8,807 nucleotides of DNA from the NCBI GenBank assembly GCA_041689775.1, contig JBDNFP010000056.1:1-8807 (forward strand), read 5' to 3'. A program made the translations under genes and the position numbers. This stretch comes from JBDNFP01 sp041689775 (GTDB taxonomy: Bacteria; Bacteroidota; Bacteroidia; Cytophagales; Spirosomataceae). How positions within the stretch are numbered: position 1 is the first letter of the stretch; every line of letters starts with the position of its first letter. Shown piece by piece: positions 1-7,800 of the stretch. A model generated the notes under the pieces. That model was not told the origin of the DNA, did no database searches, and was given only the letters and a program-made list of their open reading frames with translations.

Positions 1-38
1 GTCAAAGTCAAGATCCATGGCACAAAGTTACGAATCAT
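1..38 (-). CDS. Possible start of a further operon gene, cut by the window edge
   Basis: An ATG at 36-38 overlaps the TGA stop of the GH95-like gene (35-37) in an ATGA arrangement typical of translationally coupled genes. The frame stays open to the window edge and reads MIRNFVPWILTL. A basic residue followed by a hydrophobic run would suit the start of a signal peptide or membrane segment. Only 12 complete codons are visible, so no family can be named and a chance start is quite possible. If real, it would be the fourth gene of the minus-strand operon. Confidence 0.3.
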   Translation of the reverse strand, partial: MIRNFVPWILTL

Positions 39-2131
39 AAATTATATACCCAGTACCTATTTATCCAATCAGCAGGAATAGCGGGCATAATTTCGATATA
101 CCCGGCGTAGCTTTGGAGTAGCATTTCCTGCAAACCGGCGGCGAAGGCAAAGTTGCCTTCGAGGGTAAATGGGCGGTAGGTAAATTTGGACAATCCGGAT
201 TTTGTCTGATCCCCGTTGACGTGGAAACTATTAGGTAGGCAAAAGGCACGAGCAAATGTAGAAAGCGCCTTAGCAGCTCCTTCGCCGTCTTTCGCCCTTG
301 CTTTGACACTTCCCAACCAGGCGTAGGAGTATCCGCACCACCAGTCAGGGCCAACGGCGTCCAACTGTTTGAGGGTGTTGGTGATAATAGTTTGTGCCTC
401 TTTACCGTCCTCCCACTTGATTAATCCCAATGGATGAATGGCCATCAGGTGCGAAAAGTGCCGATGCGATTCGTTGTAGGGGAGTGAGGGTGCAAACATC
501 AATTCTTTGTTTTTAGTAAGGGCAAAGTCGCCAAATTCTCCTAGTAGCTTTTTCCATTGGTTGGCCTCGGCAGAATGTCCCAATACAGTGGCCATTTCGA
601 TTCCCGTTTGCAGGGCAAACTTCATCAGGGCCAGATCGTAGTTGGTGTTTTTCGGAAACCAGGCATCCAGACTGTTATCACGAATCTCCGGACTGGAACT
701 AATGGGTAGTTGTCGCTTGCCCTGTTCGTTGAGGAGGGTGATATTTTCGATAAAAGTACACACATCTTTTACCCAAGGATAAGCCTTATCGCGTAGGAAA
801 GCCTGATCTCCGCTGTACTTCCATTGCAGGTAGTAGTGATGAGCCAACCACGACGATACCGTGGGTGAAAGCGAGTACTGAATCCAGCCACCCATTTCGG
901 TACCATCCAGGGTAGTGACACCGGGTACGGCCAAACCCTCAACCCCAAAATAGAGTTTAGTGTAGCGTTTGTAATTCGCTTTGTTTTCTTCCAAATGGTC
1001 GATATACCCCATGGCTTCTTCCAGATGGTTGCCGCTGTATGAGGGCCAATAGCTGAGTTGGGTATTGAGGTCATGGTGAAAATCTCCCTTCCAGGGTGGA
1101 ATGCGGCCATTATCAGCGGTCCAGACCGCTTGTAAGGATATGGGCGGTGCACCCCGGCGGGCGGCCGATCCGAATTTGTATTGTTCGAGGTACCATTGTT
1201 TTTCGAGTAGTTTGTCAGGTACGTGAATCGCTGACTTCGACCAGAAACTATCCCACCAGCGGGCATGGCTGGTAAGGTCTTTGGAAAAGCTTCTTTTGGC
1301 GGAAATACTAACCAGTTGTTGCGCTATGGGCTGAGGAGTCTTATCGGGGTAGCGCGACGAAACGCTCCATACGCCTTCGATGGCACCCTTTTTTGTCTCT
1401 TTCCAATGGACCGCGATCTCGTAGGTAAAGCCCCCGTACCCTTCCTGCCGGTACACGATAGAATTGTTCGCTTTGGTGATAGTGCCCTGCTGATAGTTGA
1501 GTCGGGCGAGGTCGTCACCAATAACAGAATTCACTTCGCCACCTTTCGCGATTTCTCCCTGGTACTTGGGGGCTATCAGCTCGGGAACGATGGCATTGCT
1601 GGCGTTGGTGAACCTGAACCAGCCGATGGGCTCGGTGGCGTGGACAAAGGTTTCGAGACTCAGGCCGTTCTCCCACTGAACAGTACAAAGGGCTTTCGCT
1701 AAATCTAACCGCACTGAATTTACTTTCCCCGCCTTGCCCAGATCAAATTCCAGCGCTCCGGCCGGTATTTTGGAGGGAGCAGGTTCGCGGTCGTAGGGGG
1801 CATCGAAGTACTGCTGCACGGGTTTATAATCTTTCTTAGCGACTTGACCCTGTACCCACTGATAGCTAAACTCATCGCGGTGTAAACCCGCCATTGGGCG
1901 CATGTCCCAGATGTCGGCGCGATCGAGGGAGAGCCGTAATTTTTTATCTTTCTGCCAAACCAAACTACCCACCATCCCATTACCCAGCGGGATACCTTCG
2001 TCCCAAGTGACGGCCAGGGAGTCAAACTGTAAGTCGTGGAGGGGGAGCGGTTGGGCGTTTAGCTGGTTAGCGCCCAAAGCACCTACCGAAAGAAGGATAT
2101 ACTTAGACACTAATTTCATTTTCTGTATCAT
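35..2131 (-). CDS. Secreted GH95-like glycoside hydrolase, C-terminal domain missing
   Basis: Likely exported glycosidase of the GH95 group (alpha-L-fucosidase/galactosidase type), acting on a sugar chain outside the cytoplasm. The first 26 residues form a signal peptide ending LNA/Q; translation may really begin at the second ATG (2119), giving MKLVSKYILL. An N-terminal beta domain carries DEGIPLGNGMVGSLVW (44-59). The (alpha/alpha)6 catalytic region shows FHHDLNTQLSYWP (351-363), SSSPE (478-482), HRHFSH (556-561) and LEGNFAFAAGLQEMLLQS (657-674). Compared with the classical GH95 pattern, the first Asn of N-x-N is Asp354 and the Asp of IDGNFG is Glu658, while Asn356 and Glu482 are kept; the substrate may therefore not be fucose. 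Homology stops at PAIPADW (683-689), then nine unrelated residues and TGA, so most of the C-terminal beta domain usual in the family is absent. It starts 28 bp after the DUF1501 stop, as the third operon gene. Confidence 0.85.
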   Translation of the reverse strand: MIQKMKLVSKYILLSVGALGANQLNAQPLPLHDLQFDSLAVTWDEGIPLGNGMVGSLVWQKDKKLRLSLDRADIWDMRPMAGLHRDEFSYQWVQGQVAKKDYKPVQQYFDAPYDREPAPSKIPAGALEFDLGKAGKVNSVRLDLAKALCTVQWENGLSLETFVHATEPIGWFRFTNASNAIVPELIAPKYQGEIAKGGEVNSVIGDDLARLNYQQGTITKANNSIVYRQEGYGGFTYEIAVHWKETKKGAIEGVWSVSSRYPDKTPQPIAQQLVSISAKRSFSKDLTSHARWWDSFWSKSAIHVPDKLLEKQWYLEQYKFGSAARRGAPPISLQAVWTADNGRIPPWKGDFHHDLNTQLSYWPSYSGNHLEEAMGYIDHLEENKANYKRYTKLYFGVEGLAVPGVTTLDGTEMGGWIQYSLSPTVSSWLAHHYYLQWKYSGDQAFLRDKAYPWVKDVCTFIENITLLNEQGKRQLPISSSPEIRDNSLDAWFPKNTNYDLALMKFALQTGIEMATVLGHSAEANQWKKLLGEFGDFALTKNKELMFAPSLPYNESHRHFSHLMAIHPLGLIKWEDGKEAQTIITNTLKQLDAVGPDWWCGYSYAWLGSVKARAKDGEGAAKALSTFARAFCLPNSFHVNGDQTKSGLSKFTYRPFTLEGNFAFAAGLQEMLLQSYAGYIEIMPAIPADWINRYWVYNL

Positions 2132-2159
2132 TGATTTGAATTAGAAGGTGGTTAGGTAT

Positions 2160-3653
2160 TTACGCCAAAATAGGCTTGATCACATGGCCATGGACATCGG
2201 TAAGGCGGTAGCGGCGCCCCTGATGCTTAAAGATAAGCTGTTCGTGATCAATACCGAGCAAATGCATTATGGTAGCTTGGAAATCGTGCACGTGTACGGG
2301 GTCTTTGATGACGTTGTACCCAAACTCGTCGGTTTCCCCAAAGACAAAGCCTTTCTTTACCCCTGCTCCGGCCATCCAGACGATAAAGCTCTTGGGGTGG
2401 TGATCGCGGCCGTAGTTGTCGCGGGTAAGTTTACCCTAGGAGTACGATCCCCAGCCAAACTCACCTCCCCATATCACTAGCGTTTCGTCTAAAAGTCCCC
2501 GTTGTTTCAAATCAAGAATTAGCGCCGCCGAAGCCTGATCAACACTTTTGGCCATGGTCTTTATATCCTTCGGCAGATTACCGTGCTGATCCCAACCTTG
2601 ATGGTAGAGCTGCACGAACTTCACGTCCTTCTCGATGAGTTTACGAGCGAGTAAACAGTTGGCGGCAAAGGTGCCGGGTTGCCGGGAGTCTTCGCCGTAG
2701 AGGTCAAAGATATAGTCGGGTTCCTGCGAAATATCCATGGTTTCGGGCACTGAGGTTTGCATGCGGTAGGCCATTTCGTACTGCGCCATCCGGTAGTTGA
2801 TCTCAGGATCCAGGATTTTTTCAAATTGAGCCTGTTGTAGTTTGGCCAAAGAATGAAGCATTCGTTGGCGACTGGACGAGTCTATTCCTTCGGGGTTATT
2901 GAGATAGAATACCGGGTCAGGCCCGGAACAGAAAACGACTCCCTGATGAACGGACGGCAGAAAACCATTACTCCATAGCTTGGCGTACAAGGGTTGGTCA
3001 CCGGGTTTCCCTTTGGATAAAAGTACCACAAAGGAAGGCATGTTCTGATTGTCGGAGCCCAGGCCGTAGCTCACCCACGAACCCCAAGAGGGGCGTCCGC
3101 CCTGCAGACTACCCGTTTGAAAAAAAGTAATGGCGGGGTCGTGATTGATGGCCTCGGTGTGCATTGACCGGATGAAAGTCACATCATCTACGATCCGGGA
3201 GGTGTAGGGCAACAGCTCACTGATCATCATGTCGTTGGAGCCGTACCGGTCAAACTTGTAAGCCGAAGCGGCAAGCGGGAATGTACTCTGTCCGGCGGTC
3301 ATGCCCGTGAGGCGCTGTCCTTTTCGGATGGATTCTGGTAAATCCTGCCCCCACATCTCCTCTAACTTGGGTTTATAGTCAAAGAGTTCTAGCTGGGAGG
3401 GAGCTCCACTTTGAAACAGGTAGATTACCCGCTTAGCTTTGGGAGCAAAGTGTGGCTTGCCAAGTGTCATCCCTCCGGCATTGGGCAGAGTAGTTGGAAA
3501 TACGCCAGGAAGCGCGTTCTCCGTCTTTGTGCCATCGCAACCAAGTAGCGAGCCCATCGCGGCTGCCCCTAATCCAAGGCTGGTTTTGGATAAGAAATTA
3601 CGGCGACTCAATTGCTCGTGCACGTGGTTTTCTAATTCATTATAGAAGCTCAT
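2160..3653 (-). pseudogene. DUF1501 protein with Tat signal, interrupted by an in-frame amber codon
   Basis: A DUF1501-family protein, related in fold to the alkaline phosphatase/sulfatase superfamily; its biochemical role is not established. From the ATG at 3653 the N-terminus has a twin-arginine motif SRRNFL (16-21), a hydrophobic stretch and a lipobox-like LLGC (36-39), pointing to folded export and perhaps lipidation. Family motifs include HTEAINHDPA (165-174), HQGWDQHG (351-358) and GGEFG (396-400). A TAG at 2436-2438 then stops the frame at codon 406, but the same frame continues without a shift: 20 codons holding NYGRDHHP, then MAGAGVKKGF through HGHVIKPILA to TAA at 2160. The full product would be 497 aa, the normal family length. 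Just before the amber codon the near-invariant Arg-Thr-Val of EFGRTVYSQ reads Trp-Gly-Ser. The chosen start lies 4 bp after the upstream stop; an ATG at 3680 would overlap that gene by 23 bp. Family assignment is firm; pseudogene versus sequence error is open. Confidence 0.85.
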
Positions 3654-3657
3654 TGCT

Positions 3658-6600
3658 TTATCTTTTAATGATAAATTCATCAAAATTCATAACCGTGCTG
3701 GCTACCACTGTACAGGTAGCCAAGGCTACCGCATCAACGGATTTGTCAACGGGGTACTCGCCAGTATGGATTATATCACTTACTAATTTTGGACTTCCCA
3801 AGAAATGCTGATACTCTTCCTGATACAGTTTTTTTAGAATGGTTAACTCTTCACTAGTGGGCAGACGGCTGGTAAGGGCTATGAAAGCATAGGTAATCTG
3901 TTCGTCGGGAGATGTCCCCTTGTGGAGCATCCGCTGCGCTAGTACCCGGGCTGCCTCCACAAACTGTGGGTCATTCATAACCACCAGAGCCTGTAAGGGC
4001 GTGCTTGTTTTCTGGCGTTTCACTATACAGGAATGACGCTCGGAAGCATCAAAGTTGAGCATCATGGGTGGTGGGGCGGTCCTTTTCCAGATAGTGTACA
4101 TGCTACGCCGGTAAAGGGTGTCTCCCTGCTGTACCTGGTATTTTTCGTAGTTAGATATTGCCTCCCATATACCTTTTGGCTGATAAGGGTACACGCTTGG
4201 CCCACCTTGTCTTTGGGTCAAAAGACTGCTTGCCGCCAAGGCATTATCTCTGATTTGCTCGGCACTCATGCGATAGCTCATACCGCGTGAATAGTAGGTA
4301 TTATCAGGGTCTTTTTCAGAACTTTCTTTTGAAAAAGAGGACTGCCGGTAGGTGGCGGACATGACGATGCGTTTTTGCAGAGCCTTTACGTTCCAGGCCC
4401 CTGCCTTGTCAGATTGCCGAAACTCAGCAGCTAACCAGTCGAGTAGTTCGGGGTGGGTAGGTAAGCTACCCTGATTGCCAAAGTCGTTACTTGAAAGTAC
4501 CAGCCCCTGCCCAAAGTACTGCTGCCAGAAACGATTCACGGCTACCCGTGCAAACAAGGGGTGATTTTCGTGCAATAACCATTGGGCTAGTCCAAGTCGG
4601 TTTTTGGGGTAGTTTTCCGGTATTTTGAAGAGTTGATCGGGCGCGTACTTCCTGGGTTGGAGCGTCGTAGGCCCCCCGGTTCAGGATGTACGACTTGCGG
4701 GGGTACTTCCGCTCTTTCATGACCATCACGTCAATCTGAGTATTCAGGATTTCGGTTTCTTCGCCAATCCATTGCTGGCATTTTGTGATACTTTGCCTAT
4801 AGGTTGAGTCGATGTTGGTGAGGTAGTACGTTAGAAGTCCCTGCTGCTGTTGGGCAGTTCGCCGGTCAGCGGGTGTTCGTAAAGCAATGACCACCTCATG
4901 GCGTTGAGAGAAGAGGCTACGTAGTTCCAGGGGAGTGAGTGCCCTAGTGTATAAGCGTAGCTCATCTACTTCAAAATTTTTGGTAAAGCGATCATTCAAG
5001 CGGCCAATCTGTAAGCCGTTGACGGTGATATTAGTTTTGTTTTTCCCGTATAGCAGGCTTTGAGTCAAGTTATCGTTGTAGATTTTCACTTTGGCCAAAA
5101 CGCCATTGATAAAGAGCCGGACCCCACCGGCTTTGCTCAATCCATCGTAGCTGAAAGCCAAGTGTGCCCATTTATTCAGAGGAAATTTCTCGATCGTTTC
5201 CAGTTCTATGGAATTGTCAGGCCAAACATGGCTGAGCATGAGCCGGATGGTCCCGCCTTGATTGCGGAAAACGTTCCAGCCTCGGAAACCGCTGGTAATG
5301 TGGTTGGATTTGTGAATGAGCGAGCCGTCCGTTGAGGCATCGTGTAGGTTGAGCCATACGCTGACCGTAAACGGTTGGTTCCTTTCGAAGTAAGCGAAGT
5401 CCTCGCCAAAGTTCACACTATTTTCTCCGTAGATATACCTTGCTTTTCCAAACCGTCCAACGCGGACGGCGGCATTCGATAAGCTGTCGTCTCCTTCGGC
5501 GTAGCCTTTGTGGTCGGGTTGTACGAGATTCTGAAACTCCCTGCCCATTGCCTCGTCAAAGGTAAAGCGGCCGTACAGGTCTTTTCGGGGCGGAATGGTA
5601 TTCTGTCGGGGTTCTTTCTCGGCTTTACTTAGCCAGGCTGTAAAGTCCCGAAGTTGTTGAGCGGCGGGGGTACCAAGTTTTTTCTTCTCAAACTGAATAT
5701 TCTTTCTCAGGTAGTTAAGTTGTTTCTCAGCCTCCGGTGTTGGCAGGCTGATACTCGGGCTTGACTCTCCGTTGTAGGGTATCTGTCCGTTTTCGTTGAT
5801 GTTATTGAAAAAGGCAAACAACGAGTAATAGTCCTTCTGACTGATGGGGTCATACTTATGATCGTGGCAGCGGGCGCACTCAATGGTCATCCCCAGAAAC
5901 GTAGTACCAAAAGTACCCACGCGGTCGGCTACGTACTCGGTACGGTACTCTTCCGAAATAATACCGCCTTCCATACTTTGCTCGTGCATGCGATTGAAGG
6001 CAGTTGCTACCAGTTTTTTTCGGTTGGGGTCAGGTAGTAAGTCCCCGGCCAATTGCCAGATAACAAATTTGTCGTAAGTCAAATTTTTGTTGAATGCCTC
6101 GATGACCCAGTCACGGAAAGGCCAGGCGGTGCGCATCATGTCATCCTGGTAGCCGTGGGTGTCGGCGTATCGGGCGGCGTCGAGCCAGGAAACCGCCATG
6201 TGTTCACCGTAATGCGGGGAGGCGAGTAGTCGGTCTACTACTTTCTCGTAGGCCAGTGGCGACGGGTCGACCATGAACTGCCTTGCTTCTTGTGGGGTCG
6301 GGGGGAGGCCTGTCAAATCCATGTAAACCCGACGAAGCAGGGTAGTAGGTTTAGCTTCGGGGGAGGGATGCAGCCCTTTCTGCTCCATTCTTTTCAGGAT
6401 GAAGGCGTCTATTTCATTGGTAGCCCACTCCGTATTTTTAACCGAAGGTACTTTTGGGCGCTCAATCTTGGTAAGCGACCAGTGTGGTTTGTATTCGGCA
6501 CCCTCTTCAATCCATTTAATGAGTTTCGCTTTTTCCAGAGCCGTCAAAGAAAGGTGTGATTCCGGACTAGGCATGATCACCTCCGGGTCGTTGGACAGAA

Positions 6601-6919
6601 TCCGCTTGACCAGCTCACTCCCCGCAGGATCGTAAGGAATGATAGCATTCTGTCCGCTTTCAGGATTCTTTTGGTAGGCTACTTGGGCAATATCAAGTCT
6701 CAGGTTGGCTTTTAGCTTGTTGCCGTCGGGGCCGTGGCAAGCGTAGCAGCGATCAGAAAGGATAGGCTTAATATCGTAGGTATAATCTACGGGAGCAGCC
6801 AGTTCTTCCATAGCTATCGCCACGTCCTTGGGCAGATCGACCTGGCTACGGCAGGACGAAAACAGCAAGTAGGAAAGCACTAGCCAATAGAAAGATTTCA
6901 GATACAACCTATGAATCAT
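3658..6919 (-). pseudogene. PSD1-type c-haem lipoprotein (DUF1549-LamG-DUF1553), frameshifted
   Basis: A large exported protein of the planctomycete-type cytochrome c/DUF1549/DUF1553 family; its reaction is unknown, and a redox or carbohydrate role outside the cytoplasm is inferred. The N-terminus is a lipoprotein-like signal ending LLFSSC (Cys23). A haem-binding CYACH (58-62) is followed by a possible axial Met116 in VIMPSPESHLSLT. The DUF1549 region (about 165-400) has LTGLPPTP and a second CxxCH, CARCHDHKYDP (348-358). A LamG/concanavalin-like domain follows (about 447-672), then DUF1553 opens with YPRKSYILNRGAYDAPTQEV (739-758). Right after Val758 (codon 4646-4648) the frame breaks: it runs on as nonsense to a stop at 4487, whereas the shifted frame gives APDQLFKIPENYPKNRLGLA, then LFARVAVNRFWQQYFG and KTSTPLQALVVMNDPQFVEA, ending at 3658. 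Repaired, it would be about 1087 aa, normal for the LamG-containing family. It is the first gene of the operon. Whether the shift is real or a sequencing error cannot be told here. Confidence 0.85.
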
Positions 6920-6985
6920 AAGTACTAATGCATAATTAGTTTGTATTATTAATTTAGTTAAATTACTGGCTAATATTCTCTATAT

Positions 6986-7016
6986 CAAATATTTACAAAA
7001 AGATAACAGCTACAAG
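6986..7016 (-). promoter_or_regulatory. Weak candidate promoter for the haem-protein operon
   Basis: Read on the minus strand, CTTG (7013-7016), a 19-bp spacer and AATATTTG (6986-6993) resemble the Bacteroidota sigma pattern TTTG-N19-21-TAnnTTTG with one mismatch in each box. It would place transcription start roughly 60 bp before the ATG at 6919. The upstream box lies inside the AGCTA heptamer array. In such AT-rich DNA a chance match is likely. Confidence 0.22.
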
Positions 7017-7027
7017 CTATCAGCTAC
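7007..7027. repeat. Three tandem AGCTA heptamers
   Basis: CAGCTAC (7007-7013), AAGCTAT (7014-7020) and CAGCTAC (7021-7027) sit head to tail with an exact 7-bp period; a further AGCT occurs at 7031-7034, two bases out of phase. The array lies in the divergent intergenic region about 90 bp upstream of the haem-protein start. Short in-phase repeats here could be an operator for a DNA-binding regulator; that role is inferred. Confidence 0.5.
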
Positions 7028-7075
7028 TTAAGCTTAGAGTTTTTAATAGTTATTAACAAAGCAAAAATCCTTGGA

Positions 7076-7086
7076 ATGATAATCAT
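7076..7086. promoter_or_regulatory. Perfect 11-bp palindrome with Fur-box-like core
   Basis: ATGATAATCAT is a perfect dyad about the central A. It matches the core of the classical Fur box (GATAATGATAATCATTATC), but the outer bases do not match, so only about 12 of 19 positions agree. It lies about 160 bp upstream of the haem-protein gene and about 200 bp upstream of the sigma gene. Iron control of a haem protein would make sense but is unproven. Confidence 0.2.
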
Positions 7087-7252
7087 GCAGAGAGCAATAG
7101 TATTCAAGAGTTTTATCGGGTACCTATCCTTTGTATCTTGATTCATCCAATAGTTAAGCCGTAAAATTGATTCAAACCTTTTGGGCAAGTGCTCATCAGA
7201 GAACTAAAAAATTGGAGAAAGTTGTGACATTTTGGGTACGGTTGCGAATAAT

Positions 7253-7276
7253 GATATAAACAATCGATATAAACAA
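7253..7276. repeat. 11-bp direct repeat just before the sigma-factor start
   Basis: GATATAAACAA occurs at 7253-7263 and again at 7266-7276, separated by TC (13-bp period). The second copy ends 13 bp before the TTG start at 7290. It could be a regulator site, part of the 5' leader or a small duplication. No Shine-Dalgarno sequence lies between it and the start. Confidence 0.5.
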
Positions 7277-7289
7277 ACCGGTAGTTGCG

Positions 7290-7787
7290 TTGGAAACGAT
7301 AAAATCAATTGAAGAACAGTTTACGGAATATCTGGAAGGATACAAAAAACTCATCGTCAAAGTAGCAGGCGCCTACTGCTTTGACGATGAGGAACGTAAA
7401 GATCTGATTCAGGATATTATTCTTCAATTGTGGAAAGCTTATCCTAGCTACGATGGTACGGCGGCTCTTTCTACCTGGACGTATCGCGTAGCGCTAAACG
7501 TGTCGATTTCTAACCTGAGAAAAGAGACGGCCCGAAGGAAAAGGGAAGACGGGTACTATCAGGAGCTGGACGTATTGCACTGGGAAAATCCGATTGTGGA
7601 TGAAGGGATGGAGCAACTCTATCGGGTGATAGATCAGCTTAAAGCGCTTGATAAAGCGGTGCTAATTCTGAGCCTCGAAGGATGTAAGAATACCGAAATT
7701 GCTGACGTGATGGGGATGTCGCCCAGTACTATTTCTACCCGATTGTACCGAATTAAAGAGCAACTTAAAATATTTGTTACAACTTAA
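7290..7787 (+). CDS. ECF-type RNA polymerase sigma factor with TTG start
   Basis: A 165-aa sigma-70 family factor of ECF size that would direct RNA polymerase to a small regulon. Region 2 covers about residues 18-80, with DDEERKDLIQDIILQLWKAY (32-51) for core binding and STWTYRVALNVSISNLRK (61-78) for -10 recognition. Region 4 is about 115-160, with the helix-turn-helix NTEIADVMGMSPSTISTRLY (134-153). There is no ATG until codon 107, and a TAA lies in frame upstream at 7257-7259. TTG at 7290 is therefore the best start and gives the usual N-terminal length; a weak start would hold down the sigma level. The next gene, a membrane protein 13 bp downstream, is the likely anti-sigma partner. A near-perfect 42-nt palindrome lies in codons 21-34. 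The trigger and target genes are not evident; control of the divergent haem-protein operon is possible but untested. Confidence 0.88.
   Translation: METIKSIEEQFTEYLEGYKKLIVKVAGAYCFDDEERKDLIQDIILQLWKAYPSYDGTAALSTWTYRVALNVSISNLRKETARRKREDGYYQELDVLHWENPIVDEGMEQLYRVIDQLKALDKAVLILSLEGCKNTEIADVMGMSPSTISTRLYRIKEQLKIFVTT
7350..7391. repeat. 42-nt near-perfect palindrome inside the sigma gene
   Basis: The left arm CTCATCGTCAAAG (7350-7362) is the exact reverse complement of CTTTGACGATGAG (7379-7391), and the dyad runs through to the centre at GGC/GCC (7370/7371). Of 21 base pairs, 19 are Watson-Crick, one (7363/7378) is a G-U wobble in RNA and one (7366/7375) is a mismatch. The mRNA could fold into a long hairpin with almost no loop, starting 60 nt after the start codon. 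The same bases encode residues 21-34 (LIVKVAGAYCFDDE), which look like ordinary ECF region 2, so coding and dyad coexist. Confidence 0.85.
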
Positions 7788-7800
7788 AATATTGACGAAA

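Larger units (their letters stand above)
6920..7289. other. Divergent intergenic region between the haem-protein operon and the sigma operon
   Basis: This is 370 bp of AT-rich DNA with no supported gene on either strand. Both flanking operons point away from it, so it should hold both promoters. Visible structure: AGCTA heptamers (7007-7027), a 14-bp palindrome TTAATAGTTATTAA (7043-7056), the palindrome ATGATAATCAT (7076-7086), and an 11-bp direct repeat beside the sigma start (7253-7276). No clean match to the Bacteroidota promoter pattern (TTTG, about 19-21 bp, TAnnTTTG) was found for the plus-strand operon; ATCCTTTG near 7126-7133 is only a partial match. Confidence 0.6.

Noticed and set aside
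769..1266. A 165-codon minus-strand frame inside the GH95-like gene
   Set aside because: It is an alternative frame of the same strand in GC-rich coding DNA with low-complexity, unrecognisable protein sequence.
1265..1702. A 145-codon plus-strand open frame opposite the GH95-like gene
   Set aside because: It lies fully antisense to a well-supported coding region, shows no family motif and is best read as a shadow frame.
2160..2375. A separate 71-aa gene starting MAGAGVKKGF
   Set aside because: It is the in-frame C-terminal end of the DUF1501 gene beyond the amber codon, and its ATG is an internal methionine.
2436..2438. Recoding of TAG as an amino acid
   Set aside because: TAG ends the membrane-protein gene at 8404-8406, no recoding element is visible, and nearby residues are also abnormal, so a mutation or error is simpler.
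4310..4338. 8-bp inverted repeat TCTTTTTC / GAAAAAGA in the DUF1553 region
   Set aside because: It is short, made of A and T runs and inside coding sequence, so it is expected by chance.
3658..4575. A separate 305-aa gene on the minus strand
   Set aside because: It is the DUF1553 half of the haem-protein gene after the frameshift; family sequence continues upstream of its TTG and matches the other half.
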